The translations under genes and the position numbers were made by a program. Shown piece by piece: positions 1-6,933 of a stretch of DNA of 43,856 nt. Each line of letters starts with the position of its first letter. Positions within the stretch are counted from its first letter, which is position 1. The DNA is taken from NCBI GenBank assembly GCA_902596545.1, contig CACJUH010000009.1, positions 1-43,856 of the forward strand. The letters run 5' to 3'. A model generated the notes under the pieces. It was not told the origin of the DNA, did not search any database, and saw nothing but the letters and a program-made list of their open reading frames with translations. The stretch is from an uncultured Candidatus Actinomarina sp. Lineage in GTDB: Bacteria > Actinomycetota > Acidimicrobiia > Actinomarinales > Actinomarinaceae.

Positions 1-612
1 AACACAAGTTTTTCTGAATTGGAATTTGAATATAAAACGAATGGTGCAATATTGAAACCTTGGAGTAATCAATTTTCTGATCCAATAAAATATTCCACTA
101 AAAAAGATATTTGGCTTAGAGGTCATCAATATGAATTTAAATTGTTCGATGGAAAAGTTATTGTTTCAAACAGCCCAACTAGAGGTTCTTGGGATATCTA
201 TTATGCATATCACAATTTAGAAACTGAAAGAAATATGAAAAATCTTTCTTTTAATGTTCCAAAAAATATGAAAGGGTATTTAAACAGTATCGATTTTGAC
301 ATAACAACAGGTCTTCAATTTCCAGATGAATCAGGCTACAGATCCAGATGTGGTCTGAGGTTAAATTGTATTTACTTAGAATTGTCACATGAATCATGGC
401 TATACATCAGAAAAGACCACCCTGTAATAACACAAGAGATTGATATGAGCAAAACAAGAAGCTTAGGCTGTGAAATTTACTACATGTGTAATCAGCCTTT
501 TAATTGGTTCAAAATTAATTCCGAAGAGTTTCCAATTACATTAGATCGGTGGGCCAATTTTTGGGGTGGACGAGACTTTAGAAAATCAATCAGACAAAAG
601 GAGGAATCATGA
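1..612 (+). CDS. Hypothetical protein, 5' end cut by window edge
   Basis: The reading frame is open from base 1 with no start codon required, so the gene very likely begins left of the window; a TTG at 19 is only a formal start. About 203 visible residues, rich in aromatic and charged residues (for example the stretch around DRWANFWGGRDF near the end), no membrane segment and no motif I recognise. The TGA stop overlaps the ATG of the next gene (ATGA), so the two are translationally coupled. It is the first of three coupled genes ending directly at a tRNA-derived attachment-site scar, so it may be cargo of an integrated element. Function unknown. Confidence 0.7.
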   Translation, partial: NTSFSELEFEYKTNGAILKPWSNQFSDPIKYSTKKDIWLRGHQYEFKLFDGKVIVSNSPTRGSWDIYYAYHNLETERNMKNLSFNVPKNMKGYLNSIDFDITTGLQFPDESGYRSRCGLRLNCIYLELSHESWLYIRKDHPVITQEIDMSKTRSLGCEIYYMCNQPFNWFKINSEEFPITLDRWANFWGGRDFRKSIRQKEES

Positions 613-1010
613 AGAATGATTTATATTCACGATTATATATAGATGCACATTTGTGCAGACCTAAATGTGGAGATTTAGGAGAAATAAACTTCGAAACAGG
701 AAAAGGAATAGTTTATTTAGCTGCTTTTAGGGGCCCTTGGATAGCAGCAATATTTCTCCAATCAAAAGGTTATGAAATAATTACTGATGAAACATGTAAT
801 CAATGCGGAGATAAAGTACAGATAATTAGAAATCTCTCTGAATTTGAGCGAAGGAGATGCAGAGATTGTAATGATTATTTTCATATTGAAACTGTTGATT
901 GGTCTACCCACTCATTCACAATCGTAGATGGTGAGCTTGTAAGAGATAGATACTATTATCAATGCCCTACACATTATGGACCTCAAGACAAGGGTATGAT
1001 GTTTGTATGA
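609..1010 (+). CDS. Hypothetical zinc-ribbon-like protein
   Basis: 133 residues. Two CxxC pairs (C63/C66 in CNQCG and C84/C87 in CRDC) spaced as in a four-cysteine zinc ribbon, plus C16/C20 near the N terminus. Such ribbons usually bind one zinc ion and act in nucleic-acid or protein contacts, but the family is not recognisable here. The start overlaps the previous stop as ATGA, preceded by an AGGAG-like ribosome binding site at about 600-605 (AGGAGG-type, rare in this window), and the end overlaps the next start the same way. Soluble, no signal peptide. Context is an unknown three-gene unit beside an attachment-site scar. Confidence 0.72.
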   Translation: MKNDLYSRLYIDAHLCRPKCGDLGEINFETGKGIVYLAAFRGPWIAAIFLQSKGYEIITDETCNQCGDKVQIIRNLSEFERRRCRDCNDYFHIETVDWSTHSFTIVDGELVRDRYYYQCPTHYGPQDKGMMFV

Positions 1011-1594
1011 AAAGAAAAAATAAAATTCTTCTAACTTCATTAGTTTCACTTGTAGTTGGTGCTGTTGCATTCTATGCGTTCTCCCTTTATGAATCGTTTT
1101 CAGAGTACGATGATGCTTTCTTATATATTGAAGGGGAAGAAGATATTGTATTGACTCAAAACGAATTTGAAAAAACCTCAAGAGTTTTAGAAAAATGGCA
1201 GTGGGGTGATAAACAAACCCCAGAGGATGAGAATTTCAGGATTATATCAATTGATGGATACGAGTGCGTAAAAGTATGGACTTCTCAACCACGAGCTCTT
1301 TTAAACAGTACTCATCCACTTGAACAATTTATTGATAATAGTTTTATATATGATTCACAAAATTTTTCTACTTACAACTGTATGAAAAATCTTGATTTAG
1401 ACAACTTTGATGGTGAATTCTATTTATATGGACAGCCATTTTTCTATGATGAACAATGGTGGCTATATAAGTCTTTTGAGCCCAAAAGAAACCTAATAGC
1501 TTTTGTTTGTTCAGACTCCTGCTTTACTTCTTGGCAAGATTTTGCAAAACCTGAACCGATTCTTAAAAGTGATCAAATTTATTTAGAAAAATAA
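1007..1594 (+). CDS. Hypothetical membrane-anchored protein
   Basis: 195 residues from the ATG at 1007, which overlaps the previous stop (ATGA); an in-frame start at 962 would lie deep inside the upstream gene and is less likely. Residues about 5-27 form one hydrophobic segment after a KRKNK basic cluster, giving an N-in anchor with an outside domain of about 165 residues. The outside domain contains several cysteines (ECVKVW, NCMK, CSDSC) that could form disulfides, and many aromatic residues. No family recognised. The stop at 1592-1594 is directly followed by the scar region that holds the tRNA-Val fragment. Confidence 0.7.
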   Translation: MKRKNKILLTSLVSLVVGAVAFYAFSLYESFSEYDDAFLYIEGEEDIVLTQNEFEKTSRVLEKWQWGDKQTPEDENFRIISIDGYECVKVWTSQPRALLNSTHPLEQFIDNSFIYDSQNFSTYNCMKNLDLDNFDGEFYLYGQPFFYDEQWWLYKSFEPKRNLIAFVCSDSCFTSWQDFAKPEPILKSDQIYLEK

Positions 1595-1724
1595 GCCCAC
1601 ACCAAGCCCACAAATTATTCAAAAACATATGATAATGTCTGATACTTTCCAGTACATTCTGATACAAGCCTTATGCTTGTTGATGTTGTAATTTGAGAAC
1701 CTCTAATACTCTCTAGTATTTAAT
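1595..1724 (+). repeat. 10-bp-phased GATAC-like repeat array beside tRNA fragment
   Basis: Non-coding stretch with several phased repeats. GCCCAC occurs at 1595 and 1606 and matches the acceptor end of the tRNA fragment downstream. GATAA/GATAC/AGTAC/GATAC start at 1631, 1641, 1651 and 1661, exactly 10 bp apart. CTCTAATACT and CTCTAGTATT follow at 1701 and 1711, also 10 bp apart. Spacing of one helical turn places all copies on the same DNA face, as expected for arm-type recombinase sites or a cooperative regulator. A related array lies at 3192-3282. Inference: part of an attachment site. Confidence 0.6.
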
Positions 1725-1775
1725 CGTTCTTCCCTTACAAGGAAGAAGTCACAGGTTCAAATCCTGTAGCGCCCA
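1725..1775 (+). other. 3' part of tRNA-Val(TAC): attachment-site scar
   Basis: Reads as the 3' two thirds of a tRNA: anticodon stem CTTCC/GGAAG (1729-1733/1741-1745) closing the loop CTTACAA (anticodon TAC), variable AAGTC, T-stem ACAGG/CCTGT with loop TTCAAAT (1751-1767), acceptor strand AGCGCCC (1768-1774) and discriminator A. The 5' acceptor strand (GGGCGCT would pair) and D-arm are absent upstream, so it cannot be a working tRNA. CCA is not encoded, as in the intact tRNAs here. A T-run follows at 1781-1786. Such 3' fragments are classic products of tyrosine-recombinase integration at a tRNA gene; the intact tRNA-Val should lie at the other end of the element. Confidence 0.85.
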
Positions 1776-1804
1776 CAAGGGTTTTTTAGCAAAAGTATTA
1801 AGAG

Positions 1805-1924
1805 CTACGAAAGCAGTGATAAAAATACTATAAAAGGCAGCGATATCAATGCGAAAGATATATAAATTAAAAAACCAATTATTAAGAGAATAATTGCACC
1901 TATAAATATTTTATTCGCATTCAT
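1805..1924 (-). CDS. Possible 39-residue hydrophobic peptide
   Basis: An ATG at 1924 opens a 39-residue frame ending in TAG at 1805-1807. It is almost entirely one long hydrophobic segment (starting MNANKIFIGA, ending FLSLLS). It occupies the otherwise empty stretch between the tRNA-Val scar and the serine hydrolase gene. No clear ribosome binding site is seen. AT-rich DNA yields such frames by chance, so this is a weak call; it could also be a decayed end of a longer membrane protein gene. Confidence 0.25.
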   Translation of the reverse strand: MNANKIFIGAIILLIIGFLIYISFALISLPFIVFLSLLS

Positions 1925-2019
1925 AAAAATTAATGTTACAACTTCTCTATTTTTTTCATAAATTGTGCAATTCAAAGAAAAAATAAAAATATTAATATAA
2001 AGAAAAAGACAGGTGATTA

Positions 2020-3180
2020 ATGTTGAGCTATTGCCATGAAGATTTCTCAGAAGTAAAAAGAATATTTAATCATAACTTTGATAAGTATAAAGAGATAGGG
2101 TCTTCTTTGTGTGTCATTGTAGATGGTGAAATAGTAGTAGATATTTGGGCAGGACACAAAAACAAAGATAGGACTAAAGATTGGAGCAAGGATACTCTTT
2201 CAGTTGCTTTTTCTAGTACCAAAGCTGCACTTGCTTTATGTGCACATATGTTAATTGAAAGAGGCGAACTAAATCTAAAAGAAAGAGTTACAAAGTATTG
2301 GCCTGAATATGGAAAGAATGGAAAAGAAGAAACAACAATTGAAATGATTTTAAATCACTCAGCTGGATTGCCTGCGTTAAGAACAAGAGTCAAAAAAGAT
2401 GGATTTTTAGATTGGGATTATATGGTGAAACTAATCGAAAATGAAAAGCCTTTCTGGAAACCTGGAAAAGAAACTGGATACCATATGATGACTACAGGGT
2501 GGTTAATTGGTGAAGTTATAAGAAGAGTTACCGGAAAATCTCTTGGTGAGTTTTTTAATAATGAGCTAAGAGAACCCTATGGTTTAAATTATTGGATTGG
2601 TTTACCTGAAGCCGAAAATGAAAGAGTAGCTGAGATTGTTCCCTTTGTTCCAAGTTCTAATGATAAACCAAGTGATTTTGCAACGGCTTTTAGAAACAAC
2701 AGTAATTCAATGCAAAGACTTTCCTTAACAAATACGGGTTATTACGATTACAATGCAAAAGAAACTTACAGAGCTGAATTAGGAGCTATTGGAGGAATAG
2801 CCGATGCGCGCTCTTTAGCAAAATTGCTTACTCCTTTAGCTCAAAACAATGGAAAGCTTCTTTCAAGAAATACTATTAAAAAATTAAGTAAATCAAATAT
2901 AAAAACACCTGTTGATAACATGCTTCTTTTTCCAACTAATTTTTCAAATGGATTTATGTTAAATATGGATAACAGAGCTAATTTTAAAGGTGAGGGTGGA
3001 TCATTTATTATTGGTCCTAATGCTTTCGGACATGTTGGGTACGGAGGAAGTAGTGCAACATTTGTTGATCCAGATTCTAAAATTTCTTTTGGGTATCTCA
3101 CAAATAAACTAGGTGGCGAATATCTCATTAACAACAGAGCTCAAAGCTTAATTAACTCAACCTACAAGTGCTTAAAATAA
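2020..3180 (+). CDS. Serine hydrolase, beta-lactamase / EstB-like family
   Basis: 386 residues of the class C beta-lactamase fold (PF00144). The nucleophile motif SxxK is S65-S-T-K68; a YHxxTxGWL stretch (about 160-168) supplies the conserved tyrosine; the C-terminal GHVGYGGS followed by FGYLTN matches the third conserved element of EstB-type esterases. Family members hydrolyse ester or amide substrates; beta-lactam activity is not implied. No signal peptide, so probably cytoplasmic. The start is an ATG preceded by AGGTGAT. The gene stands alone between two tRNA-Val-derived scars, which suggests it arrived as cargo. Confidence 0.9.
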   Translation: MLSYCHEDFSEVKRIFNHNFDKYKEIGSSLCVIVDGEIVVDIWAGHKNKDRTKDWSKDTLSVAFSSTKAALALCAHMLIERGELNLKERVTKYWPEYGKNGKEETTIEMILNHSAGLPALRTRVKKDGFLDWDYMVKLIENEKPFWKPGKETGYHMMTTGWLIGEVIRRVTGKSLGEFFNNELREPYGLNYWIGLPEAENERVAEIVPFVPSSNDKPSDFATAFRNNSNSMQRLSLTNTGYYDYNAKETYRAELGAIGGIADARSLAKLLTPLAQNNGKLLSRNTIKKLSKSNIKTPVDNMLLFPTNFSNGFMLNMDNRANFKGEGGSFIIGPNAFGHVGYGGSSATFVDPDSKISFGYLTNKLGGEYLINNRAQSLINSTYKCLK

Positions 3181-3191
3181 TTTAAACGAGA

Positions 3192-3282
3192 GATACCCTG
3201 TGATACTTTCTGATACGATTTAAAGATAAGAAAGAAAGGATACAGTAGGATTTAAAATCTTTAATATTCTGTAATATTTAAT
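3192..3282 (+). repeat. Second phased GATAC array, related to 1631-1724
   Basis: GATAC starts at 3192, 3202 and 3212, exactly 10 bp apart, within 12 bp of the serine hydrolase stop. TAATAT follows at 3262 and 3272, again one turn apart. The 24 bases at 3259-3282 match 1701-1724 at 20 positions by my count. Order and spacing therefore repeat the arrangement upstream of the tRNA-Val fragment, which makes common origin more likely than chance. Confidence 0.6.
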
Positions 3283-3332
3283 GAGTTTTTCTACAATGAA
3301 GAAATTAAAGTTTTCGATCCTGTTATAACCAC
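3283..3332 (+). other. Decayed copy of the tRNA-Val 3' attachment scar
   Basis: Aligned to 1725-1776 with one 2-base gap it agrees at about 32 of 50 positions by hand count, including TACAA of the anticodon loop, the GAAGAA that follows it, ATCCTGT of the T-arm and a terminal CCAC, then ACAAG and a T-run. The T-stem and acceptor pairings are lost, so it is not a tRNA. Together with the matching upstream array it looks like an older, eroded attachment site. The next gene starts 10 bases downstream. Confidence 0.55.
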
Positions 3333-3342
3333 AAGACTTTTT

Positions 3343-4512
3343 ATGAATAAAAATATATTTGTTACAGCTTTCCAGGCAATGCCGAATAAAGGTTCTGAAA
3401 ACTATGTAGGCTTCTATATTGTAAATACACTTATTAATAAAGGATACAATGTATACCTTTATACACCGTTAATAAACCAGGTAGAAATTAGAAATTATTT
3501 TCAAGATAATCTACCTAAGAATCTATTCTTTCCAAAAATAAACGACTCTATTATGTTAAAAATATTTAAACCTGATCCATTAAGATATTCTCAATACATA
3601 TCCAATATTTTTTGGGAATTAAACATAAAAACTTATTTAAAATATAACGATTTCGAATACGATCTTTATTATCATATTAACCCATCCTCTTGGTGGGCGT
3701 ATAACGGTATGGTCAATAACGCTCATCCTGTTTTGTTAGGGCCAGTAATGGGCTATAGATTCCCGAGAAAAGGCCTATGGGGCTATTTAAAGTTCAAATC
3801 ATTTATATTTGAACTCATTAGATTACTAATTCTTAAATCTCCATATGCATTCTTTAATAGAAGAAAAATTATTAAATCTTCTTCGAATGTATTGATAGAT
3901 GGCGAAAAGAACATCTTTAATATAGATAAATATACAAATATATCCCACACATTAAGTGGGATTGACACACATAAAAATAGAGTTAAGCCAGAAATTCCAA
4001 AAGTAATACTTTCTGGAAGATTTGTTGATATTAAAGGATATCCCATTGCTTTAAAATGTCTAAAAAGAATTGAGAAGGATTTTATTATAGAAATTTATGG
4101 GAGTGGACCTCAGGAACAAAACATCAAGAAGTTAATTAAAAAATACAACCTTGAAGATAAAACTATATTCAAGGGTTATGTCGACACAAGAGAGCTAGCA
4201 ACTGCTATGTCATCTTCTAATGTATTTGTTGCTCCTTACATCAGGGAGAATGCTTCATTAATGGTATCAGAAGCACTATATGCTGGGCTACCAGTTGTAA
4301 CTATTAGTGATACTGGACCTTCAAGTGTTTGTTCATTTTTTAACAGCAATCTATCTAAAATTTCAGAAGGAACTGGAGAAGAATTAATAGAACATTTAAA
4401 GAAAAATATTGAGTATTATTTGGATAATTTTATTATAGAAAATCCGAAACCTACATCAAATTTTGACGAAGATATAGTAAGAGAAGTTGAAAAAATAATA
4501 AATACATTTTAA
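3343..4512 (+). CDS. Glycosyltransferase family 4 (GT-B fold)
   Basis: 389 residues. The C-terminal donor-binding half has GRFVDIKG (225-232), a GSGP turn (253-256) and the E-x7-E motif (E302 and E310, in ENASLMVSE), followed by AGLPVV, typical of retaining GT4 enzymes that use a nucleotide sugar. The N-terminal half is less conserved and would bind the acceptor. Cytoplasmic or peripheral to the membrane. It is the first gene of the glycan region but lies between a decayed tRNA-Val scar and a third trace of that site, so it may have been acquired separately from the Gmd module. Donor sugar unknown. Confidence 0.9.
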   Translation: MNKNIFVTAFQAMPNKGSENYVGFYIVNTLINKGYNVYLYTPLINQVEIRNYFQDNLPKNLFFPKINDSIMLKIFKPDPLRYSQYISNIFWELNIKTYLKYNDFEYDLYYHINPSSWWAYNGMVNNAHPVLLGPVMGYRFPRKGLWGYLKFKSFIFELIRLLILKSPYAFFNRRKIIKSSSNVLIDGEKNIFNIDKYTNISHTLSGIDTHKNRVKPEIPKVILSGRFVDIKGYPIALKCLKRIEKDFIIEIYGSGPQEQNIKKLIKKYNLEDKTIFKGYVDTRELATAMSSSNVFVAPYIRENASLMVSEALYAGLPVVTISDTGPSSVCSFFNSNLSKISEGTGEELIEHLKKNIEYYLDNFIIENPKPTSNFDEDIVREVEKIINTF

Positions 4513-4522
4513 GTTATGTCAT

Positions 4523-4548
4523 CCAATACCATCTAATACAATTAGAAT
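4523..4548 (+). repeat. Trace of phased AATAC repeat and TAGAAT box before gmd
   Basis: CCAATAC (4523) and CTAATAC (4533) are 10 bp apart and resemble the TAATAC units at 1704 and 3262. TAGAAT at 4543-4548 lies 10 nt before the gmd ATG and could be a -10 box. No tRNA-like sequence follows. It may be the last trace of a third attachment site or simply the gmd promoter. Confidence 0.35.
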
Positions 4549-4558
4549 ATTATATATA

Positions 4559-5590
4559 ATGAAAGCCTTGATAACAGGAATTACAGGTCAAGATGGAGCC
4601 TATCTCACACAACTCTTATTAGATAAAGACTATGAAGTTCATGGCCTACTAAGAAGGTCTTCGTCTATTAACACTTCTCGAATTGATGACTTAATTTCAG
4701 AATACACGGCAGAAAATAGGCTTCAATTACATTATTCTGATTTGCTTGATTCTTCTTCAATTACCAACTTGATAAATTCAATAAATCCTGATGAAATTTA
4801 TAATCTTGCTGCTCAATCACATGTCTCTGTTTCTTTTGAGAATCCAATTTATACAACTCAGGTGGGCACATTGGGGTCGATCACAATTTTAGAAGCATTG
4901 AAACACTCTGATAAAAAAATAAAATTCTATCAAGCATCTTCATCTGAAATGTTTGGTGGAGGCTCAAAAGAAAGTCTTAATGAAAGTTCTGCATTTAATC
5001 CAAAAAGTCCATATGGTGCATCTAAGGTATTTGCACATGATATTACAAAAATCTACAGGGACTCGTATGATGTTTTTGGTGTAAATGGAATATTGTTTAA
5101 TCATGAATCACCCTTAAGAGGCGAAACTTTCGTTACTAGAAAGATTTCAAAAGCCGTTGGAAGGATTACAGCTGGAATCCAAGAAAAATTAACCTTAGGA
5201 AATCTTGATGCCAGTCGAGATTGGGGGTATGCGAAAGACTACGTTCAAGGAATGTGGCTAATGATGCAACATGAAAATCCTGAAGATTGGGTTTTGGCTA
5301 CAGGAGTAACTAAGACAGTCAGAGAATTTGCTATTGAAGCATTTAACCACGTAAATTTAAATTGGGAAGATTTTGTATTAACTTCAGAAAAGTATCTGAG
5401 ACCAAACGAAGTTCATTATTTACTTGGAGATTCTTCAAAAGCAAGGAAAGAATTGAAATGGAAACCATCAGTCGATTTTTCTGGCCTTGTAAAAATAATG
5501 GTTGAATACGATATCAATGAGGCAAAGAAAGATTTAGCGTTATTAAAAGATAATTTAATATCACCAACTTGGGAATATCCTAAAATATAA
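4559..5590 (+). CDS. gmd: GDP-mannose 4,6-dehydratase
   Basis: 343 residues, usual length for Gmd, an extended short-chain dehydrogenase. NADP-binding GITGQDG (7-13), RRSSS at 33-36 region, catalytic SSE (128-130) and Y152-x3-K156 in YGASK, and the family signature GETFVTRKI with the following basic residues. It converts GDP-D-mannose to GDP-4-keto-6-deoxy-D-mannose in the cytoplasm. Downstream genes (Fcl-like, cupin, DegT aminotransferase) would process this intermediate. The gene for GDP-mannose synthesis (ManC) is not in the window. No Shine-Dalgarno sequence; TAGAAT 10 nt upstream suggests a leaderless or very short leader. Confidence 0.96.
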   Translation: MKALITGITGQDGAYLTQLLLDKDYEVHGLLRRSSSINTSRIDDLISEYTAENRLQLHYSDLLDSSSITNLINSINPDEIYNLAAQSHVSVSFENPIYTTQVGTLGSITILEALKHSDKKIKFYQASSSEMFGGGSKESLNESSAFNPKSPYGASKVFAHDITKIYRDSYDVFGVNGILFNHESPLRGETFVTRKISKAVGRITAGIQEKLTLGNLDASRDWGYAKDYVQGMWLMMQHENPEDWVLATGVTKTVREFAIEAFNHVNLNWEDFVLTSEKYLRPNEVHYLLGDSSKARKELKWKPSVDFSGLVKIMVEYDINEAKKDLALLKDNLISPTWEYPKI

Positions 5591-5594
5591 AAAT

Positions 5595-6515
5595 ATGAAA
5601 GTCTTAATAGTTGGCTCTAATGGATTTCTTGGTAGCCATGTTAAATCTATTCTCAACAATGAATATGATTACGAAGTCCTACAAATTACTGGTAAAGAGC
5701 AGATTGATGTTACAAAATATGATGATTTAGATAAATACTTGTCAAAATCTAGACCAGATGTAGTAATAAATTGTGCAGCATTTGTCGGTGGAATATCTTA
5801 TGGGTATAAATATCCGGCAAGGATGCTGTATGAAAACTCAATGATGGCCATAAATCTTTATAAAGCTTCACAAAAAAATAAAGTTGAAAAGCTAATTAAT
5901 CCAATTTCGAATTGTGCTTATCCAGGGAATTTAACTACTTATAAAGAAGATTATTTTTTTGATGGACCGCCAGACGATTCAGTTTACAACTATGGAATTG
6001 CAAAAAGACTCTATGTGCAACTAGGAAAAAGCTTTTATCAAGAGAAAAACTTTTCATCAGTAAATGTAGTTATTTCTAACATGTATGGCCCCGATGATCA
6101 TTTTGATATTGAAAGGTCACACGCATTAGGTGCAATTATTAAGAAGGTTCATGATGCAAATAAAGATACTAATAAAGAAGTTGAACTTTGGGGAACAGGA
6201 AAACCAATTAGAGAATGGCTTTATGTAAAGGATGGAGCTAAAGCGCTAATTAATTCAATTAATCTAGATTCTGGACATCATTTTTTTAATGTTGGTGTAG
6301 AGAAAGGAATTTCAATTTTAGATTTAGCAGAAATAATTAAAGAAAAGTTTGGTTGGGATGGCAAATTTGTATTAGATACTTCAAAGCCAGATGGAGTGTC
6401 TGAAAAAAAGGTAGATGGTACTCTCGGAGTAGAAAAATTAAATTGGAAACCTGAAACAAACTTAGTTGATGGAATCCAAACTACTGTGGATTGGTATATT
6501 AATAAACATGAATAA
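5595..6515 (+). CDS. GDP-L-fucose synthase-like epimerase/reductase
   Basis: 306 residues. SDR Rossmann motif GSNGFLG (7-13), NCAAFVGGI, and Y133-x3-K137 (YGIAK). The Ser and Cys used for epimerisation by Fcl are kept in ISNCAYP (S105, C107), and a histidine follows in RSHALGAI. This favours a true 3,5-epimerase/4-reductase producing GDP-L-fucose from the Gmd product, though relatives make other GDP-deoxysugars. Four bases separate it from gmd, so they form one operon. The start of the next gene overlaps its end by 8 bases. Confidence 0.85.
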   Translation: MKVLIVGSNGFLGSHVKSILNNEYDYEVLQITGKEQIDVTKYDDLDKYLSKSRPDVVINCAAFVGGISYGYKYPARMLYENSMMAINLYKASQKNKVEKLINPISNCAYPGNLTTYKEDYFFDGPPDDSVYNYGIAKRLYVQLGKSFYQEKNFSSVNVVISNMYGPDDHFDIERSHALGAIIKKVHDANKDTNKEVELWGTGKPIREWLYVKDGAKALINSINLDSGHHFFNVGVEKGISILDLAEIIKEKFGWDGKFVLDTSKPDGVSEKKVDGTLGVEKLNWKPETNLVDGIQTTVDWYINKHE

Positions 6516-6933
6516 TAAAAATATTAAAAATATAATTCATAATGACGAGCTTTACTCAAGTATTTTTGATTTAGACAACATAAGTGAAGGCTTAGATTTT
6601 CTTACTAATGATGATGCATTTGTACAGGTGGGAACATGGAAATATGAAAAAGGTAAAATACTTGATGCACACTATCACAATACTTTTGATAGAAAATCTT
6701 ACATCACTCAAGAAGTAGTTCTAGTACTCGAGGGGATTATTGTTTGTAATCTATACACAACAGATGGTGAGTTTATTGCTAGTGAAGAAATTAAGCAGAA
6801 TCAATTAATTATTCAATATCAAGGAATACATGAATATGAAATTATAAATAATAGTAAGGTATTGGAAATTAAAAATGGTCCCTATTTTGGACCTGATAAG
6901 GACAGAACAAGAGTAAACATTAGAAATGATTAA
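6508..6933 (+). CDS. Cupin-fold protein
   Basis: 141 residues from the ATG at 6508; an upstream TTG/ATG at 6466-6469 would bury the start in the previous gene. A single cupin barrel: HYHNTF (H55, H57), the glutamate in the ITQEVVLVLEG strand, and a later HEYEI histidine make a plausible metal site. Related small cupins occur in sugar loci as isomerases or as proteins of unknown role. It lies between the Fcl-like gene and the aminotransferase, overlapping both by 8 bases, so it is probably part of the GDP-sugar pathway. The exact reaction cannot be told from sequence. Confidence 0.75.
   Translation: MNNKNIKNIIHNDELYSSIFDLDNISEGLDFLTNDDAFVQVGTWKYEKGKILDAHYHNTFDRKSYITQEVVLVLEGIIVCNLYTTDGEFIASEEIKQNQLIIQYQGIHEYEIINNSKVLEIKNGPYFGPDKDRTRVNIRND

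Noticed and set aside
4559-4600. Similarity of the gmd 5' end (ACAGGTCAAGATGG) to the tRNA-Val T-arm
   Set aside because: These bases code the conserved NADP motif GITGQDG and match by chance.
6466-6507. Upstream start for the cupin gene
   Set aside because: The extra 14 residues overlap the end of the Fcl-like gene in another frame; the ATG at 6508 gives the usual short coupling overlap.
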